This document shows positions 10,929-21,845 of a DNA stretch of 64,000 bases, one piece after another (the first letter of the stretch is position 1; every line of letters starts with the position of its first letter). The translations under genes and the position numbers were made by a program. Source of the stretch: Polytolypa hystricis UAMH7299 (Eukaryota > Ascomycota > Eurotiomycetes > Onygenales). The notes beneath the pieces are model-generated. The model ran no database searches. It had not been told where the DNA came from and saw nothing but the letters and a program-made list of their open reading frames with translations. The DNA is taken from contig PDNA01000016.1 in assembly GCA_002573605.1 (NCBI GenBank), forward strand, positions 62,001-126,000, in the 5' to 3' direction.

Positions 10929-13900
10929 ATGGCGTCGCGTTCTGAGAGGCTCCTAAAATACTTGAGCCTGGTCGAACGTGGTAAGCGAACAGTCGATAGA
11001 GTTGCTGATGCTAAACTGCTCTTGGAGGCCATTTGTGACCAGCCGGACCGTCTTCGTTGTGTTGAAAGAGTACTTTCCTCGCCATCTACCATCAGCGCTT
11101 TGCAGAAGAGCTTTCGAGTCGATTTATCTAACGAATTCGTTAATGGACCCGTGTCAGAGTTTTTGACGTACATTCAGGATCCAAGCATTGAGAGCTTTTG
11201 CAATGGGCAATTCTCCCGAAAGATCGTGGCATTCATTGTCGATCCACCGACTTTCTAGAACACGTTCGTCGGGGCCTATCAACGGAAACTCCTAACCGAG
11301 AAATCCTCGCTGAACTTCGCTTGGGTTTTGTTGAGCTTGCTGAAGTCTCCTGCTTGCCCCGATGATATCCTACAAGTCGCCCGGACAATTGTACAAAATC
11401 GATCGTTCGTCGACTCATCGTTGCTAGATATACGAACTATTGGATATAAGATTGACAACATCTTGAAGACCCTATCTGCTCCTCTCACTGATGCCGACGG
11501 TTATAGACCTGGAGGCAGGCATGACAACGATCTTGAAAACTTTCGCGAGATCTCCATCCTTCCCACTCCTGATGAGCTTGCCTCGACCGAGCTTCCATTC
11601 TATAGGCGCGCAGATGAGATCTACCTTGCGGACTCCGATAGCCGACCTACTGCACATTATGACAATCAATTCCGTCTCCTGAGAGAAGATATGTTGGCCG
11701 AGTTGCGCGACGATTTACAGGTTGCACGAGGCCAGAAGAAAGGGAGAAGGTCCGGTTACCGCATTGATGGCCTGGTATTTAAAGGGGTCGATTGTGGCGA
11801 CCATAGAAGACGAAAGCAATGTTGTTTAACGTTCTTCTGCCAGAATGGCCTCCCTGGGCTTGCTGGCCTGCCGAAGAAAGCACGAAAGAAGATCTTGGCA
11901 GATAAACGGGCATTTGTGAAGCACCAGGCTTTTGGGTGTCTATTGGAGGGGAGAAATATTGTGGCGTTTGGGACTGTAGATCTTCCAGCGTCATCTCTTC
12001 TTGACGAGGCCCCTCTCCTTGCTCTATGTGTCATGGGTCGTGATGGTTTGAACAGAGTATTTACATCTGCCAACTCGGGTAATGCCCTTACCTTCATTGT
12101 CGTGAACACCGCTGTGTTCGCTTACGAGCCTATCTTGCAGCGACTGCAAGAAAAGACCGAGTTCCCCATGGCAAACACTCTGCTATCCCCCGAGCCTTCG
12201 CAAAGCATACTGGCCTCGAATGGAAAGCTCACAGGCGTTATTGAACGGATAAAAGCTTGTGGGGGCAATGGAATCGGTGCGATCTTGGGAACTAAGCGAA
12301 AAGTTGATCTAGATGGTTTCCAGTCTAAGTCTCTACTGTCTGTGTTGGAGCACGAGGTTAGCACCATCCACGGTCCACCAGGTAATTCATCACTCCGCTA
12401 GCTCCACGTTTATTTCAAGGGCTAATAGGATTGGTAAAAGGAACCGGAAAATCTTTCATTGGTGCGCTTTCCGCAAAGGCGTTACACGATTTTACGGACA
12501 GTAGGATCCTTGTGCTCTGCTATACTAATCAAGCCCTGGATCAGTTTTTGGAAGACCTCATGGATATTGGAATTCCTGATACCTCCATGGTCAGGCTCGG
12601 CTCCAAGTCTACATCCCGAACCAAAAAGCTTGGTCTTTTTGAACAACAAGTCGGTTTTACTGGCTCCGATGCGGTCTCTTGGAGATTCATAGATACAAAG
12701 AAGCAGGCGTTGGCTGAGTTGGAACATGAGTTGAAGGCGCATGCAAAAAAATTCAGTCATGCGCGTGTCACCAATGATGACATACTGGAGTACCTCGAAT
12801 TCTCCGATGAATCAGCCTTCTTCGACGCATTTCAGGTGCCCGAGGAGAAGTCTGGGATGCAGCGGGTTGGTAAAAAAGGGAAGGCAGTGAACAAATATTA
12901 TCTGTTGGAACGCTGGGTAGATGGGCACGACGCCGGTATGTTTAGGAATGCAGTTGATCCGGCGCACATTCACGTCTGAAAGGTGCGCTTTGCTGCGCGG
13001 ATGGACTCCTTGTCCAAATGGCGACAGGACATTCTCGCAGAGCAAAGAGCAAAAGTGGTTCACTGATAGAGGAGTACAACCGCGTCGAAAAGGAACTGGA
13101 CGACTATTTCTACTATAAGAAGAATGCAAAACTACTGCAGGCAAAGCGGATTATTGCGTGTACGACTACTGCGGCGGCTAAATACTCTCGAGTCCTTCAG
13201 ACCGTCAAGCCTGGTGTTATCTTGGTGGAAGAGGCTGGCGAGATATTGGAGAGTCATATCCTCACAGCGATGACCGCGGACACCCAGAAGCTAGTGTTGA
13301 TTGGTGATCACAAACAGCTGCGGCCGAAGATCAACAATTATAACTTGTCGGTTGAGAAGGGCGATGGGTTTGACCTCAACAGGTCGCTTTTCGAGCGACT
13401 TGTGCTCAATGGGTTCCCCCATACGTCACTCTCCAAGCAGCATCGAATGCGCCCGGACATTTCTTGTTTGATTCAGCACTTGACGTACCCCGATCTCCAA
13501 GACGCTGAGAAAACTCAGAATCGGCCTCAATTGCGGGGATTCCAGAATAGCGTTATATTCGTCAATCATGATCATCTAGAAAGCGATCTCCAGACCTCCC
13601 ACGAGAGACAGGATCCCACGGCGAAATGCAGTAAACAAAATCTGTTCGAGGTTGAGATGGTCCTCAAAGTCGTTCGTTATTTAGGACAACAAGGTTATGG
13701 CACGGACAAGATTGTTATCCTGACACCATATCTTGGACAACTCTCCCTTCTGCGACGAAAATTGAGCGAAACAAATGACCCAATTCTGAATGATCTAGAT
13801 TCGAGTGACTTAGTTCGAGCAGGACTACTTGATCCAGGAAGTGCCAAGTTGGCCAAACAGCCCATTCAGATATCAACCATTGGTAAGTACGCCAAATAAG

Positions 13901-16900
13901 TCACTAAAGGCTCTGCTAAGCATTGAATGTGTAGATAATTATCAAGGTAAAGAAATCGACATTGTTGTCGCGTCCTTGACACGTGGCAATGAGTCGGGAG
14001 ACATTGGTTTCATGGCTGCTCCAGAGAGAGTAAACGTATTGCTTTCCCGCGCCCGGAACGCTCTCATCATGATCGGAAACGCGGAGACCTTTCTTAGCAG
14101 TCGTAAAGGCAAGTCTACCTGGCAACCTTTGCTGGAGCTATTGCGGAAGAATGGACATGTGTACGAGGGATTCCCGTTGAAATGCGAGAGACACCCCAAG
14201 AGAAAGATCACGATCCGAAACCCAGATGAGTTTGATGCCGAATGTCCTGAAGGGGGCTGTCTAGAACCATGGTATGTCTGAATCCTAGTTGGCAGTGCCC
14301 TGTTTCCGCTAACATCCCACAAAGCTCGTCACTGTTATCCTGCGGTCTCCACAAATGTACGCGGCAGTGTCATCGAATCGATGATCATTCGAAAACCAAA
14401 TGCATGATAGTCATCAAGGATACATGCCCAAAAGCTCATAAGTACAGCTGGAGATGTTATGAAAACCGACCGAAAGCCTGCCATATATGCTTAAAAGAAG
14501 CCTTGGAAGCCGAGAAAAGAAAAGCCAGGGACGTCGAATTGGAGACAAAGCGACAGGCGAACCAAAGCCAGCATGCTGCCAAACTGGCCGAGATTGACCA
14601 GAAGATAGATGAGCAGAAGCAAATCCTGAAAGATATTGAGAAAGAGGAAGAGGCTCGTACGCTGCTTGCAAACAAATCGAAGGAGCTCGACAATTTGAAG
14701 GTCGTCGCAGAACGGGTCAAACAGCAGCGACTGAAGGCTGAATCCCGGAAGGTTACGAAAACAGGGACTGGACCTTCTCCTAACACCCAACGCTCGCCAG
14801 ATACTAATGGAAACCGCCATGAAGGCCCATCGTTACCCTCAGGTGCCAAGGATGAATGGGAGAGACAGAAGCGATTAGAGGGGCATTCCAACGACGCATT
14901 AGACTCTCTAATGGCCATGATAGGACTCGAGGAGGTAAAAGAGAGTTTCTTGTCAATCAAAGCGAGAGTTGACACCGCTGTACGACAAGGTGCGAGTCTT
15001 AAAGATGAGCGCTTCAGTGCTGCTCTGCTAGGCAACGCAGGAACTGGTATGTTTGATGCCATCAAAGTTATCTGGAAGTTACAGCTGATATGTTATTAGG
15101 GAAAACTACCGCAGCACGGTTGTACGCGAAATTCTTGAGTTCAGTAGGTGTCATCCCCGGCAGCCACATTGTTGAAACCTCTGGATCGAATTTGGCATGT
15201 GCGGGAGTCCCCGGTTGCAAGAAACATTTGGACGAGATACGTTCAAATGGTGGAGGGGCACTCTTTATTGATGAAGCGTACCAGTTAACATCAGGAAGCA
15301 ATCTCGGCGGAGGATCTGTGCTAGATTTTCTACTTGCGGAAGTGGAGAATCTCACTGGCAAAATCGTCTTCATTATTGCAGGTTACAACAAGAACATGGA
15401 GACCTTCTTCGCCCATAACCCGGGAATCCGTAGCAGGTTTCCGGTTACGATGCAGTTTAGCGATTACGGGGATGGCGAGCTACAGAGTATTCTTCGCCAC
15501 CGGATTGATAAGAAGTATGATGGCAGAATGAAGGTCGAAGGCGGAATGAGTGGTCTCTATGCACGAATAGTTGCTCGCCGCATTAGAAGAGGCCGAGGCC
15601 GTGATGGCTTTGGGAATGCAAGAACGGTACATAGTGTTGTCGCGGGAATTACGGCGCGGCAAGCTCGCAGACTCCATGAAGAGCGCCGGGCTAGAAAACA
15701 ACCCGATGATATGCTTTTGACAAAGGAGGATTTACTTGGTCCAGAGCCGTCAGCTGTGTTGACAAACAATACCTCTTGGGCAAAGCTCCACAACTTAACC
15801 GGGTTAGAGAGCGTGAAGCAGTCCATCCAGACGTTGCTAAATACTATCCAGTTCAATTACCAACGGGAGCTCGGGGAAAACCCTTTGGTAGAGTATTCCC
15901 TTAATAAGGTGTTTGTTGGAAATCCGGGAACTGGAAAGACAACCGTTGCGAAGCTCTATGGACAAATTCTTGCTGATATGGGTTTTCTTTCCAATGGAGA
16001 AGGTCAGCTGGGTTTCCTTTTTTAAGCTCAACAGCGATGGTGAGAAGTAAAGCTAATGGGTTTATCTAGTTGTTGTCAAAAACCCGTCTGATTTTGTCGG
16101 AAACGCACTTGGAGCCTCAGAGACTATGACGAAAGGAATTCTCGCGTCGACGGTCGGAAAAGTCTTAGTTATTGACGAGGCATATATGCTTGCGGGTAAC
16201 AGCTCGGCATCTGGGGGTGTAGGGGTTTCGGACCTATACAGGGCTGCGGTTATCGACACGCTTGTGGCAGAAGTGCAAAGTGTGCCTGGTGACGACAGAT
16301 GCGTTCTCCTCCTCGGATATAAAGATCAGATGGAAAATATGTTTAACGACGCCAATCCGGGTTTGGCCCGCCGCTTCCCAATGAGCTCGGCATTTAACTT
16401 TGAAGATTATTCTGACGACGATCTCCAAAAGATATTGAACTTGAAATTGAAACAAGCCGGGTTTGATGCTACGCAGAAAGCTAAAAAGGTAGTCCGTGAA
16501 TGCTTGGCTCGTGCACGAAATCGGCCAAATTTTGGCAATGCCGGAGAAGTGGATATACTCCTTGACCAAGCCAAAGCACGTCACCAACAGCGCCTCTCAG
16601 CTCGCCAGACCAGAAGCATTGATGTGCTTGAACCGTTGGACTTTGATCCCGATTTCGATCGTGGTGAGCGGGCTGAGATGAACTGTAGGGAGCTTTTCAA
16701 GGGTGTTGTTGGCTGCGACAGCCTCATCGCTCAACTAGAGGGCTATCAGCGTATTGCGAATAATTTGAAGAAGTTTGGAGCCGATCCTCGAGAGCAAATC
16801 CCTTTTAGTTTCTTGTTCCGTGGACCACCCGGGACTGGCAAGACGTCAACTGCGAGACGAATGGGACAAATATTCTATGACATGGGCCTCCTTGCGACGA

Positions 16901-18072
16901 CGGAGGTAGTCGAAGCCTCTGCTACGGACCTTATGGGACAATATGTAGGCTAGACCGGCCCGAAAACCGAGAAACTGTTGGAGAAAGCCCTGGGAAAAGT
17001 GCTTTTTATCGATGAAACCTATCGCCTTGCCGACGGTGCATACGGAAAGGAGGCCATGGACGAACTGGTCGACTGCCTGACCAAACCAAAATATTACCAA
17101 AAGCTTGTCACCATATTGGCTGGATATGACGAGGATATTAACCGTCTGATGGCATCTAATCCAGGACTCACGAGTCGCTTTCCGGAAACCGTCTCGTTCA
17201 CGAATTTAACCCCTGAACAATGCTGGGAACTCTTCAACAACTCGCTTCGAAAAACTGGACATATTGATGTAAGCGTGGTACATAGCCCTCGAGACCCTTT
17301 CAAGGGGGCTATTCTAGCCTACTTCGAAGCCCTGTCAGAGCTGCCGGCCTGGGGGAATGCTCGTGATGTGCAGAACATTGCAAAGGCTGTTATTGGAAAG
17401 GTGCTGTCGAAGGAAACAGATGAGCAGGCCAATTTGTTTGTCACGGAAGCAATGGTTGAATCTATCTTCCGCTCAACAATTAATGAGCGGATGCACCGAG
17501 CTACTGGAGCATTGGCCACTCCTGCTGCCCAGCTTGAGCAACCCTTGCTCACGGCCTTGCCACCGAACATGGGTTCACATCGCCACTCCTTCAATACGCA
17601 GACAAGGCTGAATACTGAAATTGCCCAAGCCTCACCGTCATCCGAGCCCTCATCTCCCTTACAGCCACCTGATGACTTCGATAACCTCCGTGATCCGGGT
17701 GTGTCGGACGAGGTTTGGTTCCAACTGAAAGCCGATCGCAGAGCAATGATCATGCGTGAGCGTCAGGGCCGAGATCTTCTTGCTCAGGAGCAGCATGCTC
17801 GACAACAGCTTGAAGACTTGAACTCAGGATGCGATGAAGAAGGCCCTGACGAGGAAGAGCGTAGAAAGTATGAAGAGTTAATCCGCACGCTCGCCAAAAA
17901 GAAGCTTGAAATGGAGGCCAGGAAGAGAAAGGAAAAAGAAACGCAGATGAAGCTAATGGCAATGGGAGCGTGTCCGATGGGCTATCAGTGGATCAAGCAG
18001 GCTACGGGCTATAGATGTGCTGGCGGAAGTCACTTCATGTCCGATGCTCAACTCGCCCAAAAATCGGCCTGA
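10929..18072 (+). pseudogene. Broken NFX1/ZNFX1-like SF1 helicase fused to zinc finger, coiled coil and three AAA+ (CbbX/SpoVK-type) modules
   Basis: Exons are 10929-12381, 12441-13882, 13935-14271, 14325-15046, 15100-16002 and 16070-18072; introns are 52-67 nt with good GT..AG ends. The conceptual product is about 2,286 residues. Order: an N-terminal all-alpha region; an SF1 helicase (IHGPPGTGKS, VEEAGEI, LIGDHKQLRPK, KQHRMRP, DNYQGKEID, NVLLSRARNA); an NFX1-like Cys/His stretch (CPEGGC, CGLHKC, CH); a charged coiled coil; and three AAA+ domains (GNAGTGKTT, GNPGTGKTT, GPPGTGKTS with Walker B FIDEAYQL, VIDEAYML, FIDETYRL). It ends in a Cys-containing tail (CPMGYQWI, GYRCAGGSHF). Lesions: TAG at 11256-11258 where Trp is expected (PPTF-stop-NTFVGAY); TGA at 12977-12979; a frame change, one base short, at about 13045-13060; and TAG at 16951-16953 inside QYVG-stop-TGPKTEKL, where Gln is expected. 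Frames stay homologous on both sides of every lesion, so decay is recent. A GTCTGA-donor intron at 12975 could hide two lesions but not the others. Confidence 0.8.
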
Positions 18073-18862
18073 TGAACTGACGACATAGTCATTTTTATTT
18101 AGTCAGAGCCTGAGAATTTAGGAATCATAGAATGACTGGAAGTGAAGGGAACACACGAGAAGCGTGTAAGACGGGCCTCCAAGACCAATTGGACTAATGT
18201 CATATGTATGTATACACTTGGAAGAATAGAAGAGAATTGATTTTAATCCTACTATCATTTGATTGCAAAACACACCAACTTGCTAGTCAGCCTCTTCCTG
18301 TAGTAACGGAGTCATGATGCTCCTAGCTTCCGCCCAATTTTAGCTCCTACAGACGGTGGTTCCCCTCCATTCGCTACGTCGAGAAGGCTACTATTATACC
18401 AACTTCGAGCTTCTAGGTGCGCGCAGATAAGCATATAATTTAAAGTTTCGCTTCTCTGAGGAGCCGCAAAAGCTTGACCTGACATCATGACGCTTAGTCA
18501 CGGGATGAGCGTTGACAGCCGCCAAATCTGAGTACATAGCAGCATCAATTCCTTTTCGACATGCAGGACAAAATGCTACCTATTTGCCATTTGTCTTACT
18601 TTTTATTATTCGCTGCAGACAAGTCAGGACGTTTTCGACGCATTTTACGGAGTACGTGGGGCACTTTTCCCCAGCTTGATACCTAGCGCATCGGGGTGAC
18701 TAATAGCGATAAGCTCATTCGGTGTGGGGAAGTTTGAACCGTATCAGTTTGTCATGACTGGACGGTCGCAAACAAATTGCAGGTGGATGAAAAGCAGCTG
18801 TTCTCTGTCTGACAGTCCTAATACCATGCTGTGGGCGATATTGCAGATTGTCAACGTTTAAA
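18073..18862. other. Intergenic: pseudogene 3' end and cnxABC promoter
   Basis: No coding region seen. It contains AT-rich sequence just after the helicase pseudogene and the upstream region of cnxABC. No nitrate-type GATA cluster or TATA box stands out convincingly. Confidence 0.5.
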
Positions 18863-21283
18863 ATGGCCGGGTTGTTGCGGCATGCTGTTCCAAGCCTTCG
18901 GTATCCTCAGGCACCGATTGCTAGGATTGCGCGGTGTCCAGGAAGATCAGTAACCACTCCAAGGATAAGATATCGGTGGCAGAGCACCGCAGCCTCGCAA
19001 AATATCAGCGATGCAGTTCCCGAAAAATCACCATATAAACCACCTTCACAGTTTCCTCCGCCGCCTTCGCCGTCCACAACTCCCTCCTCGCGTATCGCCT
19101 CGTTGAAAACCACTAAGCCGTTCTCCGCCTTTCTTACAGACACCTTCAACCGGCAACATGACTACCTTAGAATCAGCATCACCGAGCGCTGCAATTTACG
19201 CTGTCTTTACTGCATGCCCGAGGAAGGAGTTCCCCTCTCGCCAGCCGCGCATATCCTCACAACGCCCGAAATCGCGTACCTATCGGCCCTGTTCGTGTCA
19301 CAAGGAGTAACGAAGATACGGTTGACGGGAGGAGAACCAACAGTACGGAAGGATATTGTTCCTATGATGAAGTCGATCGGGCAGTTACGGCGAGATGGAC
19401 TACGAGAGTTATGCTTGACCACCAACGGGATTTCGCTCCATCGCAAATTGGACAGCATGGCCGAAGCAGGTCTGACAGGTGTCAACCTAAGTCTGGACAC
19501 CCTCGACCCATTCCAGTTTCAGATTATGACTCGACGAAAAGGCTTCGAAGCCGTGATGAAGAGCATAGATCGGATATTAGAAATGAACAAGATGGGCGCT
19601 AGCATAAAGCTAAAAATCAACTGTGTGGTTATGAGAGGCTTGAATGATCAACAAATTATCCCGTTCGTGGAACTCGGCCGGGAAAAGCCCGTCGAAGTCC
19701 GGTTTATCGAGTATATGCCCTTTGACGGAAATAAATGGAGCCAAGGCAAAATGCTCCCTTTCAAAGAGATGTTATCTATGATCCGAGAGAAGTATCCCAC
19801 TCTGGAAAAAGTAGCAGATCACAAGAATGACACGAGCAAAACCTACCGTGTTCCTGGATTTGAGGGCCAAATGGGCTTTATTACGAGCATGACGCACAAT
19901 TTCTGTGGGACATGCAATCGCTTGCGGATCACGAGCGACGGGAATTTGAAGGTCTGCCTCTTTGGGAATGCCGAAGTTTCGCTGCGTGATATGATTCGAA
20001 AAGAGAATAACGGCCAACCTATCGACGACACAGCGATGGAGGCTCTGGACCTGCTAGAGTCTGCTCGGAAAGCTTCTCGTGCCGAACAAGCAGGAGAGCT
20101 CGTGGGTGAGCGAGAACGAGAGCTCCTCGATATTATCGGCATGGCAGTGAAGCGGAAGAAGGAAAAGCATGCTGGAATGGGACAGCTCGAAAATATGAAG
20201 AACCGGCCTATGATATTGATTGGTGGGTAGGTTTTTACTTCTATTGATAACGGCCCATTTGATCTGATGAAACGTACACATGGAGAATGGAGTTTCTTTT
20301 TGGTTCGGGTTTTTGGATATCATTGCATTTAGGAATATAGATACCATGGCTATCTTTTCTGCTTAGGCCAATATAGAGCCGATTCTTGAATATATCTATT
20401 TGACGCTATATGCTCCTCATCGAGTAGAAGTGCTGATATTGGTCATTTAGATAAAAAATCCTTCTATGCTCCGAGTCAAAAGACAAAGGCTGGATATCAG
20501 CATCAGTCACTGCCAACACCTGCCTGGTCCACTATCCCGACGCATCTACTTCCACGGCCACAGTTCACTCGATTCCATTCACGAATGTACTCCACAAAGC
20601 GACCAAAGAAGGAAAATCAAGAGCCCCAGCCTTCCACACCTTCTACCGCTAACAAGCCCTCCACCATCGCTAACCTTTCTACCGAGTCACATCCACAACT
20701 GCCCCATCTCACTCCACAACAAACCGTACACATGACATCCATATCCCACAAGCCCGAAACCACCCGCGTCGCAACAGCCGTGTGTCGCGTGACATTCTCG
20801 AATCCAACACTGTATACATTACTCACCACAGGCGAAGGCCAAACGAAGAAAGGTGACGTATTATCCGTTGCTCGCATTGCAGGTATCATGGCTGCCAAAC
20901 GGACCGCGGATATTGTTCCACTTGCGCATCCGGGTTTGGGAATCACTGGTATTGAAGTCGATATCAAAGCTTGTCCGCCCGACGATACCAACGACAAGAC
21001 TGATACCGAAGGATCCAACGCCTCCCCCGCCACATATACTTTCAGCACCCCGCAGCCGCATGGAAGTGTATTGATCACATCTAGTGTTCACTGTCACGGA
21101 CGGACTGGTGTGGAGATGGAAGCCCTGACGTCTGTGCTTGGAGCAGCGTTGACTGTGTATGATATGTGCAAAGCTGTGGATAAGGGGATGGTTGTTGGCG
21201 AGGCGAGGGTTATCACAAAGCGTGGTGGGAAGAGTGGTGATTGGGAGTTTGGAGTGCAGGTTGGCAATGGGAACAAAGGTTGA
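18863..21283 (+). CDS. cnxABC: Molybdenum cofactor biosynthesis fusion protein, MoaA (GTP 3',8-cyclase) plus MoaC (cPMP synthase)
   Basis: Two exons, 18863-20222 and 20451-21283, give 730 residues. Residues 1 to about 55 are rich in Arg, Ser and Ala with no acid, like a mitochondrial presequence. The MoaA domain has the radical-SAM motif ERCNLRCLYC and a C-terminal second 4Fe-4S motif, CGTCNRLR followed by a third Cys in LKVCLFGN. It turns GTP into 3',8-cyclo-H2GTP. After the 228-nt intron comes a linker with another Arg-rich segment (LPRPQFTRFHSRMYSTKR), then MoaC (GDVLSVARIAGIMAAKRT, CHGRTGVEMEALT, YDMCKAVDKGM), which makes cyclic pyranopterin monophosphate. The fusion matches Aspergillus nidulans cnxABC and human MOCS1; the cofactor serves nitrate reductase, sulfite oxidase and xanthine dehydrogenase. 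The splice join makes Gly-to-Asp at ILI-D. If the intron is kept, the reading frame ends ILIGG-stop at 20230. ATG 18863 is the first ATG in frame. Confidence 0.92.
20223..20450 (+). other. cnxABC intron whose donor overlaps a Gly-Gly-stop
   Basis: The phase-1 donor G|GTGGGT lies inside GGT GGG TAG (20222-20230), and the acceptor is CATTTAG at 20444-20450. At 228 nt it is about three times longer than most introns here. Splicing joins G to AT, giving Asp and an open frame into the MoaC half. Retention ends translation after Gly-Gly. An alternative GTAGGT donor at 20227 has the wrong phase for this acceptor. Confidence 0.75.
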
Positions 21284-21845
21284 GATGAGTTGAGAAAATA
21301 GAGGGTTGGATAATCTTGTCGGTGTTGGTTAAGTATGCATGAAAGAAATAATATTGATCCATAACCGGTTCAAATGTTTTGGTCACAGAGTGCGAAGGTT
21401 ATATAAAGATGTGATAAGTAGGGAGTCTGTAGCAAAGATCGAGGGATAGTAGATTTACGTTGCCTCAGACTACGGTATATAGCAGGTAAAAGTACGGCTG
21501 GCAGCGCATATTGTTCTCCAACTTTGAGGAAAGAAATAAGGGTGAAAGACGAAAGTTGCTAACGGCACAGTTAGCATAACATTTTACTGAATCAGAACAT
21601 TTATCCTCTCTCAATTTAACACATGTTATCAAAAAAAAAAAAAAAAAGAAGAAGAAGAAGAAAGGAAAGAAAAGGAAAGAAATAAAAGGAAAGAAATAAA
21701 AAGACCAAAGGCTGTAGCTGTTATCATCATCTCAAATTCCATCTCATCAGCAAATTCCCATCATCACTCCCACAAACATTAAACCAAAAATCAAACAAGC
21801 AACAAAAACTAGGGAGCCGCAGCATAAATCCGACCTGCAGGTCGC
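21284..21845. other. Spacer between the convergent cnxABC and Argonaute genes
   Basis: No coding region. It holds the 3' ends of both genes and the purine-rich low-complexity tract at 21631-21705. Confidence 0.6.
21631..21705. repeat. Low-complexity A/GAA purine tract
   Basis: A run of about 17 A is followed by four or five GAA units and then imperfect AAGGAAAG / AAATAAAAGG repeats. It lies in the convergent spacer just downstream of the Argonaute stop codon (21846 on the minus strand). It is probably a simple-sequence expansion. Confidence 0.85.

Noticed and set aside
12975..13056. An intron that would remove the TGA at 12977 and the frameshift in the helicase gene
   Set aside because: The GTCTGA donor is poor and the removed sequence (KWRQDILAEQ) looks like conserved coding content; even so, the other two stops would remain.
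20265..20436. Possible box C/D snoRNA inside the cnxABC intron (TGATGA at 20265-20270, CTGA at 20433-20436)
   Set aside because: The spacing of about 165 bases is too long for a usual C/D snoRNA and no terminal stem is evident; the short boxes occur by chance.
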